The notes: generated by a model from the sequence alone, not told the origin. A DNA stretch of 64,000 nt from Tillandsia leiboldiana (GCA_029204045.2 CM055062.1:4572648-4636647), one strand, 5' to 3'. Positions 10,208 to 23,100 are shown, numbered from the stretch's first letter. Numbers and translations: made by a program.

Positions 10208-10934
10208 TCAATTATGTGAAAAAAAAAATTAATAACTAATTTAAGGCCGGACATACTAGAATTATTAATAACTAATAAAATATAATTAATAGCAAATAAA
10301 TCTCATCAAATTCCACATCAAATTATAGTAATTGTTAGAGATCATTTGTATACTGAGAAATTCTACCAAATTCTTTGAAATTAATTAAATTCTCACTAAC
10401 TTATAATACCAAACAACAAATTAAGAAAAATTTAAATTTCACTTCTTAAAATTAAATTCTAGAATTTGGGGGCAACCAAACAGGTTTAAAAGATGATGAA
10501 TGTTTAATGTAGAGTATATAATACGATCAATTTAATTAAGTAATAATTTTGACAAAAAAATCTTACTCTTCTCTTTTGCCAACATAAAAATTAATTTAAC
10601 TAGGTATTTTTTCCCTTATATATGTTGTACCATGTGTGTAAGTACATCTCATGCATTGTATCTCAAAAATTTTAAAATTTTGAATTTTAAATTCTAAAAT
10701 TTAAACACAAATTTTAAATTTTAAATTTAAAAATATTAGACTAAGATTTATATTTTCAATTTTATAAAATTAAATTTTAATTTTTAAACTTTAAAATTTT
10801 AAATTTAAAAATTTTAAAATTAAATTTAGATATACATCATATATCTCATTGATTTTAAGACGGAAGTGTTTTTATTAATTACATCAACGTGATTAGTATG
10901 GATTGGGTGTGTGATATATATGTACATCTTTTGG

Positions 10935-11154
10935 AGTGTAAATATATCATTGGGTGCGTGATATACACATTTTTCGGAGTATAAATATATTATTGCTCGA
11001 TTTTATTTAAAAATTATTTAGGTTTGATTCAGAATTACGAAAAAAGTGTAAATATATCATTGGGTGTGTGATATACATATCTTTCGTAGTATAAATATAT
11101 TATTGCTCAATTTTTATTTAAAAATTATTTAGGTTTGATTCAGAATTATGAAAA
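10935..11154. repeat. 110-bp tandem duplication
   Basis: AGTGTAAATATATCATTGGG starts at 10935 and again at 11045. The units share the TTATTTAGGTTTGATTCAGA stretch and differ at a few positions. Confidence 0.85.
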
Positions 11155-12149
11155 ATTGTGGTACGTAAAGTAAAAAAGTACGATGAATTTTTTTTTTTTT
11201 ATAATGAGTCGATTATAATACATTTTTTGTGTTGTACTTTGCTTTTATACTAACTTTATTTTACCTAATAACATTACATAAACCCTTTGGATATTGTTAA
11301 TCTCATCCATGGCACTAAATTATAATTTAAAAATTTTGAATAGTTAAAGATATCATTGGCTGTTCATAAATAGGGTGCTTATGCACCGCGTGCAGGCAAC
11401 TAGGCATGTTTAGTTAGACATAAAATTGTAAAATGCAACCTTTTTTTGAAAAAATTATATTTTCTGGTGTTTAGTTTGTGAATTTTTTTTTTTTATCGGA
11501 TTGAAAACAGAATTTATATTTATTTATTAGTTTGATAAAAGAAAAGGGTGAACAAAAATTTTACGCTATGTAGATTTTCGTTTTTCGTCTAAAACCAATT
11601 TTTTAAAATTTTAAAAATAATTTTTTAAAAAAATTATTTTATTACTAAATAAATATATAAAAAATAAATTTTCAAACTAAAAAATTAAATTTTAATATAT
11701 TTTATGCCAAATCAAACACACCCAGGTCCAGCAATGGCGTGGTTGTGCTTCGTCAGGTCGTCACAGTCGCTGACGTCACGGCTAAGGTAATGTCGAGGGG
11801 AGTCTGCCCCATTTTTGGAAAGATATTTAGCTGTTTCCCGCCCCCGTGAATCTGCGCAAATGGTTTAAATAGCGATGGTTTAAAAACTGGGTACCTATTA
11901 AAATTGGACTTTTCCACATTACTTAAATATTAGAGAAAAAAAAAAATATTTTGGACGGAAGATCATCGAAATAGAATTTTAAATTATTTTACTCTGTATT
12001 TTAAAAAATATTATTTTTTTATTAGTTAGTCCGTTTGGATGACCGAAAGGCGTAAAAATATTACAACGTAAAATAACCGTTTCGAATCATTTTTGGAGAA
12101 AAAAAAAGAAAAGATTAGACCGGATAAAAAAAATTTTCTATTTCGAAAT

Positions 12150-12834
12150 TAAAAAATTATATTTAAAACTAAAAAATTGAAAAATTAAAAAGTAAAATTT
12201 TAATTTTAATTTTAAATTTTAAAATTTAAAATTCTATATTATAAAATTAAAATTTAATATTTCAAAATTAAAAGTTATTATTTTAAAATAATAAAATTTT
12301 ATGTTTAAAATTTAAAATTTAAAATTAATATTATAAAATTTTAAATTTTAAAATTTAAAATTTGAAATTTTATATTTGAAATTTGAAATTTTAAAATTTT
12401 ATATTTGAAATTTGAAATTTGAAAGTTCACATTTAATTTTAAATTTTAAATTTTAAATATTATTTTTGATTTTTGATTTTTTAATTTTATTTTTTTAATT
12501 TTTAATTTTTAATTTTTAATTTTTAATTTTTAATTTTTAATTTTAAATATTAAATATTAAATATTAAATATTAAATGTTAAATATTAAATATTAAATTTT
12601 AAATTTTAAATTTTAAATTTTAAATTTTAAATTTAAATTTTATTTTTTAAAAAAAAATTTAATTTTTAATTTTTAATTTTATATTTTATATTTAAATTTT
12701 AAATTTTAAATTTTAAAATTTCACATTTAAATTTTAGAATTTAAAATTCAAATTCAATTTTAAAAATTTTAAATTTGAAATTTAAATCCTAATTTTAAAA
12801 TTTTAAAATTAAAAATTAATTTTTTTTTTATAAA
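12150..12834. repeat. Low-complexity AATTTT/TTTAAA DNA
   Basis: Nearly pure A and T in runs of TTTTAAA, AATTTTT and TTAAATA variants. It abuts the abrupt in-frame start of a gypsy RNase H fragment at 12835. Confidence 0.9.
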
Positions 12835-14378
12835 AGTCTGAAGTATCTGTTCACGCAGAAGAAACTAAATTTGAGACAGCGTAGATGGTTGAAACTCTTA
12901 AAGGACTACGATGTGACCATCCTGTACTACCCAGAAAGAGCTAACGTGGTAGCAGATGTGCTTTAGTTAAAAATTGGTAGAGAATCTCGCAATGATAATC
13001 ATGAGCTAGCCGCCGTTGATTGAGAATATGCAGAGACTCAGCCTGAAGGTTGTAGCTCTGAATGCCCATATGATACTTACTACACTTGTTGTAGGACCAA
13101 CCTTATTGGAGAAGATTAAAGACCGACATTCTTTGGACCCAAGTCTCCAAAAGGCATGGGGTGACATTGATAGTGGGCGTGCTAGTGAGTTTAGTATCGG
13201 TGCCGATGACGCTCTTCTATTTTGAGACCGGTTGTGTGTACCGAGCGATGAAGATATCCGAGGAGAGGTTCTACACAAGGCACATTAATCTCCTTATAGC
13301 ATCCATCCGAGTGACACCAAGATGTATAGGGACTTAAAGTTACACTATTGGTGGCCCGGAATGAAAAGATATGTCGAACACTACGTGGCACAGTGCCTCA
13401 TGTGCCAATAGGTGAAGGTCGAGCACTAACTTCCGATGAAAAAACTTCAAAACTTGTCGATTGCCGTTTAGAAGTGAAAAAATGTAGCAATAGTTTTCGT
13501 TGTAGGATTGCCTTGATCTTAAGGTGGTCACAACGTTATATGGGTAGTAGTGGATCATTTAACAAAGTTGGCTCACTTCTTGCCGATCCACACTACTTGG
13601 GCGGGCGACAAGTTAGTACAAGTCTTCCTCGATAAGATTGTAAAGCTTCATAAAGTTCCAACGCCTATTGTGTTGGATCGGGACCCTCTATTTCTATCTC
13701 AATTTTGGAGCCTCTATGAAGTCCTTGGTACATGGCTCTACTTTAGTACGACATTTCATTCTCAGAATGATGGCCAATCGAAAAGGACAATTCAGATCCT
13801 CGAGAATATGCTACGAGTGTGTGTACTTGATTGCAAGGGTGGATGGCACATTCACTTGCTGATGGCCGAGTTTGCAGACAACAATAGTTATCAGGCAAGT
13901 ATTAAGATGGTACCATTTGAAGGCATCTTTGGAAAAAAGTGTCGATCTCCGATTCATTTGAGCGAAGTTGGTGAAAGTGTCGTTTTGGGCTTAGATGTGC
14001 TACAGGAGGCGGATGAGAAAGTCCGCATTACTCGCCAAAGACTTTTGACGGTGCAGGCTTGATAGAAAAGTTATACGGATAAGCACCGGCGAGATTTGGA
14101 GTTCGCAGTTGAGATCGCGTATTTTTGAAGGTGTCGTCCATGCGTGGAGTGAAGTGGTTGAGAGTTCGAAAAAAGTTAAGTTCCCGATAAATCGGACTGT
14201 GTGAAATCTTGGAACGAGTTGGTAATGTGGCATATCCACTCACATTACCATTGAGACTTGCGGGAGTTCACAATATATTTCATGTATCAACACTTTGCAA
14301 GTAAGTGCATGATTAGGCGCATATCCTCCATTATGAACCATTAGAGTTGCGTGAGGGCTTGGCGTATGAGGAGTTCCT
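12835..14378 (+). pseudogene. Ty3/gypsy RNase H tail and integrase, decayed
   Basis: It starts abruptly inside RNase H (SLKYLFTQKKLNLRQRRW, then NVVADVL and a stop). A degenerate zinc-binding region follows near 13260-13430. The integrase core is open from 13550 to 14062: MDHLTKLAHFLPIHTTW, VLDRDPLFLSQFW with the second Asp, and QNDGQSKRTIQILE, where a Lys sits in the SER context but the catalytic Glu region remains. A TGA after LLTVQA at 14060-14062 closes it. Degraded C-terminal sequence runs to EEF at the TTCCT insertion site. The tail resumes at 20243. It is the same chromovirus-like lineage as 1966-3492 but more decayed. Confidence 0.88.
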
Positions 14379-14830
14379 TGTGGTGACTCGAATTCTTGTG
14401 TTACTTGACTACGTGGTCAGCGGTGTGTAGACACCTATTGTTGTGTGTCGAGTGCGTTTGCGCGCCAAACGGACGGAAGAAACAGACTGAACGCAAAAAA
14501 ACAATTTAAACACATAATTTTGTGTTTTGGGGCGGATTCGGGCGCCCAGATCAAGATCCAGGTGCCTGGAAGTGCGGTGCACTGCACCGCGACCACGGAG
14601 CCAGCAGGCGGACATGTGTCGGGCGGGGGTTGGCCGATAGCCGGACATGCGTCACGCGTTGGTTGGGTGGGGTCGCGTGCGCGTCAGGCGGCGGGGCGGA
14701 GTCCCCGTACGCGGACGCTGTCACGCCCCGGGGATTCAAACGTGCGGAAGAAGAGCCACCGATGCTCCCAGATCAGCGTAATATTTTTTTTTGAAAACAA
14801 ATCTACCCCAGTGCGCGCACAGACCCGCCG

Positions 14831-14877
14831 CATATACAAATTCACTCTGCAAATGGGCAGAGTCTCCTTTGTATATG
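14831..14877 (-). other. LTR stem-loop H2, two-tier
   Basis: The outer stem CATATACAAA/TTTGTATATG is 10 bp and perfect. The inner stem ACTCTGC/GCAGAGT is 7 bp and perfect. It is the counterpart of 48854-48903, with different bases in both stems. Confidence 0.8.
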
Positions 14878-15017
14878 CACGGCGTCCTGACTACATAATG
14901 CGTCCCATACAAGCTTTAACCACACTAGATCAAGGCACAAACACATTCAACATGCAACCCATACATCCTATCTACTCTCATACTTAGAAAAAGGGCCGAC
15001 TATTTTTAAAAGGATAA

Positions 15018-15235
15018 ATAATCACAGAGTTTTGAAAGCGGTGCCTACCCGACGCCGATGTTTTAAAACCCGTTTCAAAGCCACATAAATTCACAGAGTT
15101 TTACAACGGCACCCACCCGATGCCTGATTTTGTAAAACCATTTTCGAAATCACATAAATCCCACAAGGTTTTAAAAATGGTGCCCACACGACACCCACGT
15201 TTTAAAATCGGTTTTTGCAAACGGTTTTTCTCGGT
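15018..15235. repeat. Three-copy tandem repeat of about 65 bp
   Basis: Units share CACA-GAGTTTT or CACAAGGTTTT, then GGTGCCYACCCGACGCC-like sequence, then TTTTAAAA with CGTTTC. It lies in the nested minus-strand LTR. Confidence 0.7.
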
Positions 15236-16224
15236 TTTTGTTGTTCGTAGTTCAAAATGGCCAAGTAAAGGAAAGGAAAGTCATTCACTCAATAATGATA
15301 AAAGGAATAGGCAACATCCACGTCGAACCCACGGGGGTATCGCAATCCACAGCTAACTAACATGAATAATAAGAGAACGAGGAAAGAAAAGTCACTGTGT
15401 CTGCTGTCGCTAAAAATCAGAACAACGCTCTCACAGCCTCACCGGCGTCCTAGCACTCGCCCCTGGACGAACCTGTCACAAGGTGGGAAGTCAGTGACCA
15501 TAAGGAAAAGTAAGAGCATAAAGGGCAGTAAACAGCAAACCACTAAAAACTGGAGCAACCACCGCCTCAAAATGCACTCAACAGCAAGTAACCCTGTGTA
15601 AAAACAAACCGGGCACCTCCATCGGCAACCCCTCAGAGCACCCACCTCGGTAACCCCTGCCGAGCACCTGCCTTGGCCGCCGAGCACCTGCCTCAGCATC
15701 ACCGCTCACACCCTCCACCCCCGAGGGCCCCAATTACGTCACTGTCACGTGGGGTACACGGGTCAACGTACCACTTTTCCGGAAAAGCACACCCTTGCGG
15801 TGGCCAAACCGCCGGTGTGCGTGCAGTCACACGAGCCTCATAATCAGATATAAATAGACGATTATTTAAATAAAGTAAAACGGGGTCAGCATTGCACATA
15901 AAGAATATTTTAGAAGAGAAAACACCTTTGCCCATACTAGCATCTTACAATGTACACCCTTTCCCAACTAACCCTGGAGAAAGTACCCACCTTGAAAGGA
16001 GACCGGCGGTCGGTTCGTCCGTGCTAGCACGTCTGCCGCCCCACAGGGCTCCGCGTCCCTGAAGAAGCGAAGGCGAAGACGTGGCGATCAAAACACTTAA
16101 CGAAGACTCAGGTAGGGGACGAGAAAAGACAAAATCCAAGAAAAACCCTGCGCGCGAGATTCCCCGCACGACGACGACTCCTGCGGCGCGCGTCCCGCAT
16201 GCGGACAGCTCCGCGTGGCCCCGC

Positions 16225-16915
16225 CCAGTCGGCGGTGGCCCCGCGCGGCACCGGCGCGCGCGGGTGTGCTGTTCGCAGGCGTGGATGGCCCCACGCGGCA
16301 CCGGCCCGCGCGGGCGCCCCACTTGTGGGCGGCCCCGGCGACCCCACCCCGCGCGGGCGCGCTGCCCGCAAGCGCGGGTGGCCCCGCGCGGCACCGGCCC
16401 GCGCGGGCGCCCCACCTGTGGGCGGCCCCGCCCGGCCTCAGTCCGTGCGGGCGCGCTGCCCGCGGGCGCGGGCGGCCCGGCGCGGCGCCAGCCCGCGCGG
16501 GCGTGCTGCCCGCGGGCGGCCCCGCGCGGCCTCCATCCGCGCGGGCGCGCTGCCCGCGGGTGCGGGCGGCCCCGCGCGGCACCAGCCCGCGCGGGCGCGC
16601 TACCCGCAGGCGCGGGCGGCCCCGCGTGGCACCAGCCCGCGCGGGCGCCCCGCCAGCGGGCGGCCCCACGCGGCCTCGGTCCACGCGGGCGCGCTGCCCG
16701 CGGGTGCGGGCGGCCCCGCGCGGCACCAGCCCGCGCGGGCGCGCTGCCAGCAGGCGCGGGTGGCCCCGCGCGGCACCAGCCCGCGCGGGCACCCCGCCCG
16801 CGGGCGGCCCCGCGCTGCACCGATCCGCGCAGGCACGCTTCCCGCGGGCGCGGGCGACCCCGCGCGGCCCCAGCCCGCGCAGGTGCCTTGCCCGCGGGTG
16901 GCCCCGCGAAGGCGG
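16225..16915. repeat. GC-rich minisatellite of 50-bp and 44-bp units
   Basis: About 14 units begin GGCACCAGCCCGCGCGGGCG or close variants and end GGCCCCGCGC. Units are 50 bp or, lacking six bases in the middle, 43-44 bp. They alternate singly at first and later run 50-50-44. CpG density is very high for a plant LTR. All three frames on both strands stay open for long distances, which explains the 278- to 368-codon frames. Confidence 0.88.
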
Positions 16916-17687
16916 CGGCCGCTCCGACGACGGTGGCGGCCGCTTCAACGACGGCGGCGGCGTGGTGAATCCCCAAACCCAAAACAAACGACGAAAACCG
17001 AACCTAAACGAAAACCTACAAAAATCAAGAACGCCAAAAAACTCACCTTGATTCGCGAGAGGGGATGGAGGAAGAGGGATCATCCACCTTTGCCCGATCA
17101 ACTCGTCGAAAAATGCTTCCTTCCTTCTCCCTCGGGTGCCGCGGTGAAATTCTACGCCGGAGGAAAGTCGAGCGAGAGCGGAAAAGGTTGGGTTCTCGTT
17201 CATTTTCTCTCTCGGATCGCGCCTCTCAAAACCCTAGCCGCCGAAAAGAAAACCAAGTTAAAGAAACCCTAAAATTCCCGGTTTAGAAAGACCCAAACCA
17301 ACAGGACAAAACCAACGGCTAAAAGTTACCTCGAAAAACGTGCTGATCATCCGCACGGATCCCGGAGCGCCTAAAAGTGGGTTGAAACTTCAGAATTAAT
17401 TTCTGGGAGATCCCGGGGTCGGAATTCAGAACCGAACGCACCACCGTTCCCCGTTTCGCGAGCTCTATCACCTAAAAATACCCGCGAGCCCCGACGGACT
17501 GTACAAAAATAATCGAAGATTAGCACCGCCCCCAACCACCCCCGCGGCGATGCGTAGCGCTTGCGGAGCCATCGATATGTGATTCGGGCGCTGGCTAGAT
17601 GTCTGCCATGTGTCCCTCCCCTGTGCCTGAATGTTTCGGGCACCCGAAATTGCACCTAAAATCTAAGAGTTAGGTGGTTTTGTGGAC

Positions 17688-17695
17688 TATAAATG
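17688..17695 (+). promoter_or_regulatory. LTR TATA box (TATAAATG)
   Basis: It lies in the family B LTR after the TTTCGGGCACCCGAAA palindrome. The relative at 22658-25496 has the same palindrome next to its own TATA box on the minus strand. Confidence 0.55.
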
Positions 17696-19779
17696 GGACC
17701 TATTCTCCTCTATTTTTGAACTTTTGAAGCTTTATTTTTGGGAGCCCTTCTGTAGAGAGGAACCCCTTCCACCCCACACCACTCCTAGGCTCCATTGGAG
17801 GATCCAAGAAGCTTCAACTTCATCTTCTTCCCCAAGCTTGAGAGCTCCACCATTGTTGCAGCTGCAGCCTCCTCCGCTGATGTTTCGTGTGCGGCCTACC
17901 CAGGACAGATCCTTTGGATTTTCTAGCTGAAATTTGGAGGAGAATTTCACAAGAGGTAGATCTACAACTTTCCTGTTGATCACTTCCCTCCATTCTCAAG
18001 TTTTCTTGGGATTTTTACTTCATATCTGGAACCCTCGTGCACAGGGCGGAGTTTTGAACAGAGTTTAGTATTTATGGATTTTCTTGGTTGTTTGTGCATG
18101 AATTTTGGAGTTTAAAGATTTGATCTTCATTTAGACTCACAGAGGAACACGTCGGTACCTTTCTTGGAGATTTTGGAGGTGTTTTCCTTAGGTATTTTTA
18201 CAGATCTTTCAGACCCTATTACAAAGCTAAGTGCATATTTCTGTTTTGAACTTTGTTTTAATGTTTGGACCTTGGGGATGTAGATTTCGTGGAGATTTTT
18301 GGTTCGTTTGTGGATTTCAAAGTTTTAACATCTTTTTAAGGTCAAGATGAGCAATTTTTATTTTAATTTCAGTTGGAGATTCTATTTGGTTTGGCCCCTA
18401 CATTTCTTTTGAGTTCATGCTGATTTTGAATGCAGTTTTTGAACAGCATTGCTTAGATTGATTAATTAGATGGTTATGGGGACTTAAAAGAAGGATTTTT
18501 GTGGATTTGGTGCTCTTCTTAGGATAGAGGAGAACTTATAAATCCAAGATGAAGCTTTACTTTGAGGTATATATTGTAGAAATTACATCTTCTCTCATTG
18601 TGGTTGTGTGTTGGAATTTTTTCGAAATTTCTGCGCAATAGTCATTGATTTTGTGATTGTGCTCAATCCAGCAGTGATCTTAGGATGATTCTTGGTTCGT
18701 TGCATTAGTAGGAGGCAGGGGATAGTGTATGCCAATTTTTAGCACGATCGGATCCCGGATCGTTGAGTTTTCAGGTAGGTTTCCAAGCACATCAAACCTT
18801 CGATTTACCCGCTTAGGCTATTAAAAATCAGCATTATGTAGTTCTTTCCATGACTCCCTATCATTATGTAAATCATGCTCAAATGGTTATTGTTGATGAT
18901 ACTTAGCCTACCTTATGTGAGAATGATTATTTTTGATGATCCTTAACCTACCTTATGTGAGAACAAATGCATGCTTGTTTGGACATTTAGATAGGTTACT
19001 TTTCTTATTGCTACACTATCATGTTGGAATATGATTTAGGAGAAAACTCGTTATTTCATTCTTCTCCTTCTTGTATGACTATTGTTGCTCGGGATTAGAA
19101 TATGGGTTGGGGATAGTTTAGTTGAGGTTATCGAGTCGGGGTGGGATAGCACCAGATTTTCTGACTCGTGGGTTGTTCGGTAACCGCGGATCTTGGGCGG
19201 TTGGACCGGTTTATGATCTTGTATCAAGTTAGGGTAGATATCACCGAATTTTTGACTCATGGGATGTTTTGGCAACTGCGGATTTTGGGCGGTTGGCTGG
19301 TTATTGATTTTGCATCAGGTTGGGGCCGAGATTTTATTAGTGGATAGAGTTCTCCACTTTAAGCATAATCTTGATTTTTCCCTGCTTTATTGATACACTC
19401 GACAGGGTTACTTTCCTCGAGCGGGTCGCTCCCCTCGAGTGCCACTCCGGAGTAGGCGAGACCGGGTTTTATACAGGTCTGTGATATTGATACTTGAGTG
19501 TGATTCCACATCGGCGATACACGGCAGTTAGTGTGACCTATGGTGATGACAGCATAAGCAGGACCAGATTTTATACAGATCCACTAGATTGGGTTATCTC
19601 GGTAGTTATCATTCATTGATGCATGCATATACAGTTGTTATCATTCATTATAGCATTAAAGGCATAGTAGTGGTAGTTTCTCTTTATTAGCAGTTCTACT
19701 TTCATATTTACCACTTCATTTCATTTCTTGCCTCTAGTAGACTCGGTGGGTACGTCGGAGTATTGATGATTTACCCACT

Positions 19780-19805
19780 GAGGACTACTATTTCTAGTAG
19801 TTCTC
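19780..19805 (+). other. LTR stem-loop H1
   Basis: GAGGACTACTA pairs with TAGTAGTTCTC as 11 bp with one G-U. It is preceded by TTACCCACT and followed by ACACCC, about 430 bp from the LTR end. Confidence 0.8.
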
Positions 19806-20242
19806 ACACCCGTGGTTGCTCAGTCTTTTCCAGATTTCTCCGCGGCGGTTGCGGTGCAGGCGGATCGAGGTGAGGGGATCGTGGGCTAGATAGATCTCCT
19901 ACCACACTTGTGAGCTAGCGGTGGACCCTGTATTATTTTATTTTTGTTTATAGTTTAGTTGAACAGACTGATGTATATTTGGGGCCTGGCTTGTGCCAGC
20001 TGATTGTATTATTTGAATTCTAAGAGGTGACATTTGTATTATTTGATATTTGGAGATTCTTTTATATATACATTTCAATCTGTATTGGTTTTAGTTTTTT
20101 CAACTATGTACTTTTGCCCTATTATATGCTTCTCTTATATCTGAGCAGGTCTTAACACTTCATATATGCGAAAAATTTCGTGTGCACGGTAAATCTGTAG
20201 ATGGGCCGGGGTTCTGGTTTTGACCCGGGGCGTGACATTCCT

Positions 20243-20447
20243 AGTGGACATTATTGCTCGTGAGGAAAAGAAACAATGGAATCGGATGATTCTATATGTT
20301 AAAGTCCAATAGAGCAACCATGACGAATGAGAAGTTACTTGAGAACTCGAGGACGCGATGCGAGAACGCTACCCTTACCTCTTCAATCAGTCGAGTTGAG
20401 GCATGTATTTAAGTTTCACGGACGAAACTATTTTAAGGGGGAGAGAA
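20243..20447 (+). pseudogene. Tail of the decayed gypsy pol and pre-LTR segment
   Basis: After the TTCCT duplication the frame reads AREEKKQWNRMILYVKVQ, a stop, EVT, then MRERYPYLFNQSS. This matches the ending of the integrase frame at 3340-3492. GGACGAAAC and the purine tract AAGGGGGAGAGAA lead into the LTR at 20448. Confidence 0.85.
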
Positions 20448-22608
20448 TGTAATACCCGAGTTGCAAAATACTATACTAGATTTTGACCAAATTGGGTAAA
20501 GTATAGTAGGAAATACTTTTGGCAAAGCTCGGGTTGTGTTTCAAGAGTTTTGAAACAACTAGAAGAGAGTTTGGACTCCAAGAAGTAAAATTAGAAATTT
20601 TAGAAAATTCTAAAGTTGTGCTATTTTGCTCTCGGGGACCAATCTCTCACTTGAGGGACCGGTTCGTGACTTATTGTGTCCAGACTCTATTAGGAGGGAC
20701 TGAACCGTCCATGTGAGAAAGCAGGCTCAACCTTCAAGGACTAATCCTTGAAGAGCCGAACTGGTCCGCCTCTGCGTCCCCGTGAGATGAGTGTTAAGTC
20801 CCTCTCCCAGGGACGGATCCACCTAAACTGGGTTTGCCTACAGAGGAGCCGGTTCAAGTTTTGTTTGAGGCACTTTTTTTATGGGTTCGTCGCCTTCTCC
20901 CTCACACCCGAACACACACACGCACACTCCTTTTTCTCTCTTTCACTCTCCCTCACACTCTCTCCTCTTTCTCTCTCTAGAAATCTCTCTCCAAGCTCGG
21001 AGATTTGAGGAAAAGCTTGGAGAAGAAGAAAATTAAGCTTTGGGGAAGGGAAGACCTTGGAAACTTGGGAGGCTAAGGTAAGTTTTGTGTGAAATAAACT
21101 AGAATTTTGCTTAAATCCTTTAAAATTGAGATGATTGAGTACCCAACATAATTCTAAATTAGATTTTTGCTTGAATCATGGAGATTTTTGGGTTGATTTT
21201 GAAGATATGTATTTTTAGGATCTTTGAAAGGAGTTTTTGATTTCTAGGATTTTGATCTAAATTGATTTCACAAATCCCTAATTGAAGGTTGTAGAAGCGT
21301 GCCTAATATGTTTGATTTGACGAACGATGGTGTTACGCCGATCAATTTGAAGAAATGGGCCTAGTCGATGATTTTGCCTTCGTTACCCCCGACGTGTGCC
21401 GAGACAACCTCGGAACTCAAATTACTTGGATTTCCCAACGTTTAGTATCAAAACAAGATGGGTGGTGCTTTCCGAAATGGACGAATATCATTTTATGTCT
21501 AAGTCCTTATATTATATCCTACATGTGTATTAGGTGTTTGTGTTATGCGTATGATCGCAATTCCCGACATGCTTCCAATTCAAGATTGGGTGACATGAGT
21601 TGATGATCCAAGATGTGGAACATATGAGGATTGGGTCATTCGAAAGGTTAGTATTGGGACTTTAAAAATTTGGGTTAAACTAGGAGACAACATAGAGTTG
21701 AACAAAATTTAGTGAGAAAATATAGATCGAGTGGCATCTCATGATTATGTAGAGGGTTAGTTATATTGATAGTGTATAGAATACATTAATGAGTTGAATG
21801 CTACGGACCTGTAGATCCCTAGTTAGTGTCGTTGTGATTTGGTGAGTCTTTGGATTGGAGAATGAGATCATACTCATATAGTTTGTTTAGCTTGTGGAGG
21901 TCGCTTTCCCACAAGCTGTATACTCCAAAATGTCACGACATGGGTTATAGGAATGATCTTCCCAACAGACAGTGAGTGAGTGAGTTATAGAAATTATTTT
22001 CCCGCTTGGCTTAGAAATGTGAATTAGGGCTTGATGTTTGGCAAGCCATTGACTGGGTTACGAGGGAGAGTGGTCGTTCCGGGCATTGTATTTGATTCAT
22101 ATTGTTAAGAAATAGTAGTAATGTTTCTTTTCATATGCATAGTATACATGTTTATTGTTTTCCTATTCATTCTCTATTTATGGTTTATTTAGATTTAATG
22201 GGAGAGGCGCCCAGGTTGGCGGCTGAACCCATTGGGAATTTCTTTTAATCCTTACCTTTTATTTTATAGAGCCCTTATTGGGCGCAGTGGTGTAGGATCG
22301 TGGCAAGGGCATAACACCCTAGTTAGTAACCTCGGGTGTAGGTCACATTGTATAGAGTAGAAGTGCATTTATATTTTAGAATGAACTTTGTAGAGGCTTT
22401 AGAGGTGTAAACATAAAATTATATAAAGAATTGTGAGATGAATGTATGTAAAAAATTAAATACTTAGTTAAGTTTAATTTTCTCACTCTATATTATTATC
22501 GCTATACAAATGTTGTATAATCGTATTTCTCGTTGAAATTCATATACTACTTTCGATGGGTCTGTGCATGCGCTCGAATGATCAAATTGGCAATCTCGGA
22601 GCATGACA
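20448..22608 (+). mobile_element. 3' LTR of the decayed gypsy element (family P, 2161 bp)
   Basis: It starts TGTAATACCCGAG right after the polypurine tract and ends CTCGGAGCATGACA. Near 22220 there is an ACCCATTGGGAA segment where the other LTRs have the conserved H1 site, but the stem is lost. A related fragment occurs at 44815-45124. Frames such as 20748-21008 and 21355-21603 show no domain. Confidence 0.85.
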
Positions 22609-22657
22609 TACAATTAGAGGTGGAAGGTGGTGGTGGCAGCTGAGGTTGGGGGATGAT
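22609..22657. other. Short spacer between two LTRs
   Basis: A G-rich 49-bp stretch ends with ATGAT, the left target duplication of the next solo LTR. Confidence 0.6.
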
Positions 22658-23074
22658 TGTCATGCCCCGAGGTCGAAACTGCAACTCGGGCCCGCCAACA
22701 GATCCGCCGCCCATACGGGAAGCTCCGTATCGACGAAGCGACTAACTTGCAAAAGATCATACTAACCACTACGCATATATCAGAGCGGAAAAGTAAACTG
22801 CAGAAATAAATAAATACAACTCCAAATAGTACATGTCAGGTCCTCACAATACAAATGTCTCTCCAAAATAAAGCTCTCAAGTAAAATAAATACACGGTAC
22901 CTCCAAACCACTGACAGTACTAAAATATCACCAAAAAGGGGTACAACTATTCTCTCGCTGAAAACGGGTAGGGATCTAATTCGCGACTCCCTTACCTCGG
23001 TCAGATGGAGCAGCAACTGGAGCAGCAGGAGTTGGAGAAGAAGTCCCTAGAAAAAGGTCACCAACAGCGGGTGT

Positions 23075-23100
23075 GAGAACTACAACCAACAGTAGTTCTC
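23075..23100 (-). other. LTR stem-loop H1
   Basis: A perfect 9-bp stem, GAGAACTAC/GTAGTTCTC, flanked on the plus strand by AGTGGGTACC. It lies about 415 bp from the LTR 3' end. Confidence 0.8.

Larger units (their letters stand above)
9961..12834. other. AT-rich DNA with simple repeats
   Basis: It contains an (AT)n tract at 10169-10205, a 110-bp tandem duplication at 10935-11154, a less AT-rich island near 11725-11850 that I cannot assign, and low-complexity DNA from 12150. I find no supportable gene. Confidence 0.6.
14719..17540 (-). mobile_element. Nested minus-strand LTR (family E); right border approximate
   Basis: It begins TGTCACGCCCCGGGG, the complement of a gypsy LTR 3' end, at 14719. 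It carries an H2-type double stem-loop at 14831-14877. The host LTR sequence resumes by about 17560, so the right border lies roughly between 17470 and 17560. I could not find the matching copy of GACGC, so the exact end is open. It holds a 65-bp tandem repeat and a GC-rich minisatellite. The long overlapping frames across 15945-17272 come from base composition. Confidence 0.6.
14379..20237 (+). mobile_element. Gypsy-type solo LTR (family B), itself interrupted
   Basis: It starts TGTGGTGACTCG and ends CCGGGGCGTGACA, flanked by the target duplication TTCCT (14374-14378 and 20238-20242) inside the decayed pol tail. The start matches the inverse of the right end of the 22658-25496 solo LTR. Removing a nested minus-strand LTR of about 2.8 kb leaves about 3.0 kb, close to the 2.84 kb of that relative. 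It contains short direct repeats (CTACCTTATGTGAGAA at about 18940 and 18950, and an approximately 110-bp duplication near 19090-19310) and stem-loop H1. No internal domain is present. Confidence 0.82.

Noticed and set aside
14445..14987. 180-codon frame
   Set aside because: It spans the junction between two LTRs at 14719 and has no domain.
15945..17272. Frames of 278-368 codons on both strands, rich in Ala, Arg, Pro and Gly
   Set aside because: They overlap in all frames across a GC-rich tandem repeat. Translation shows only repeat periodicity and no domain.
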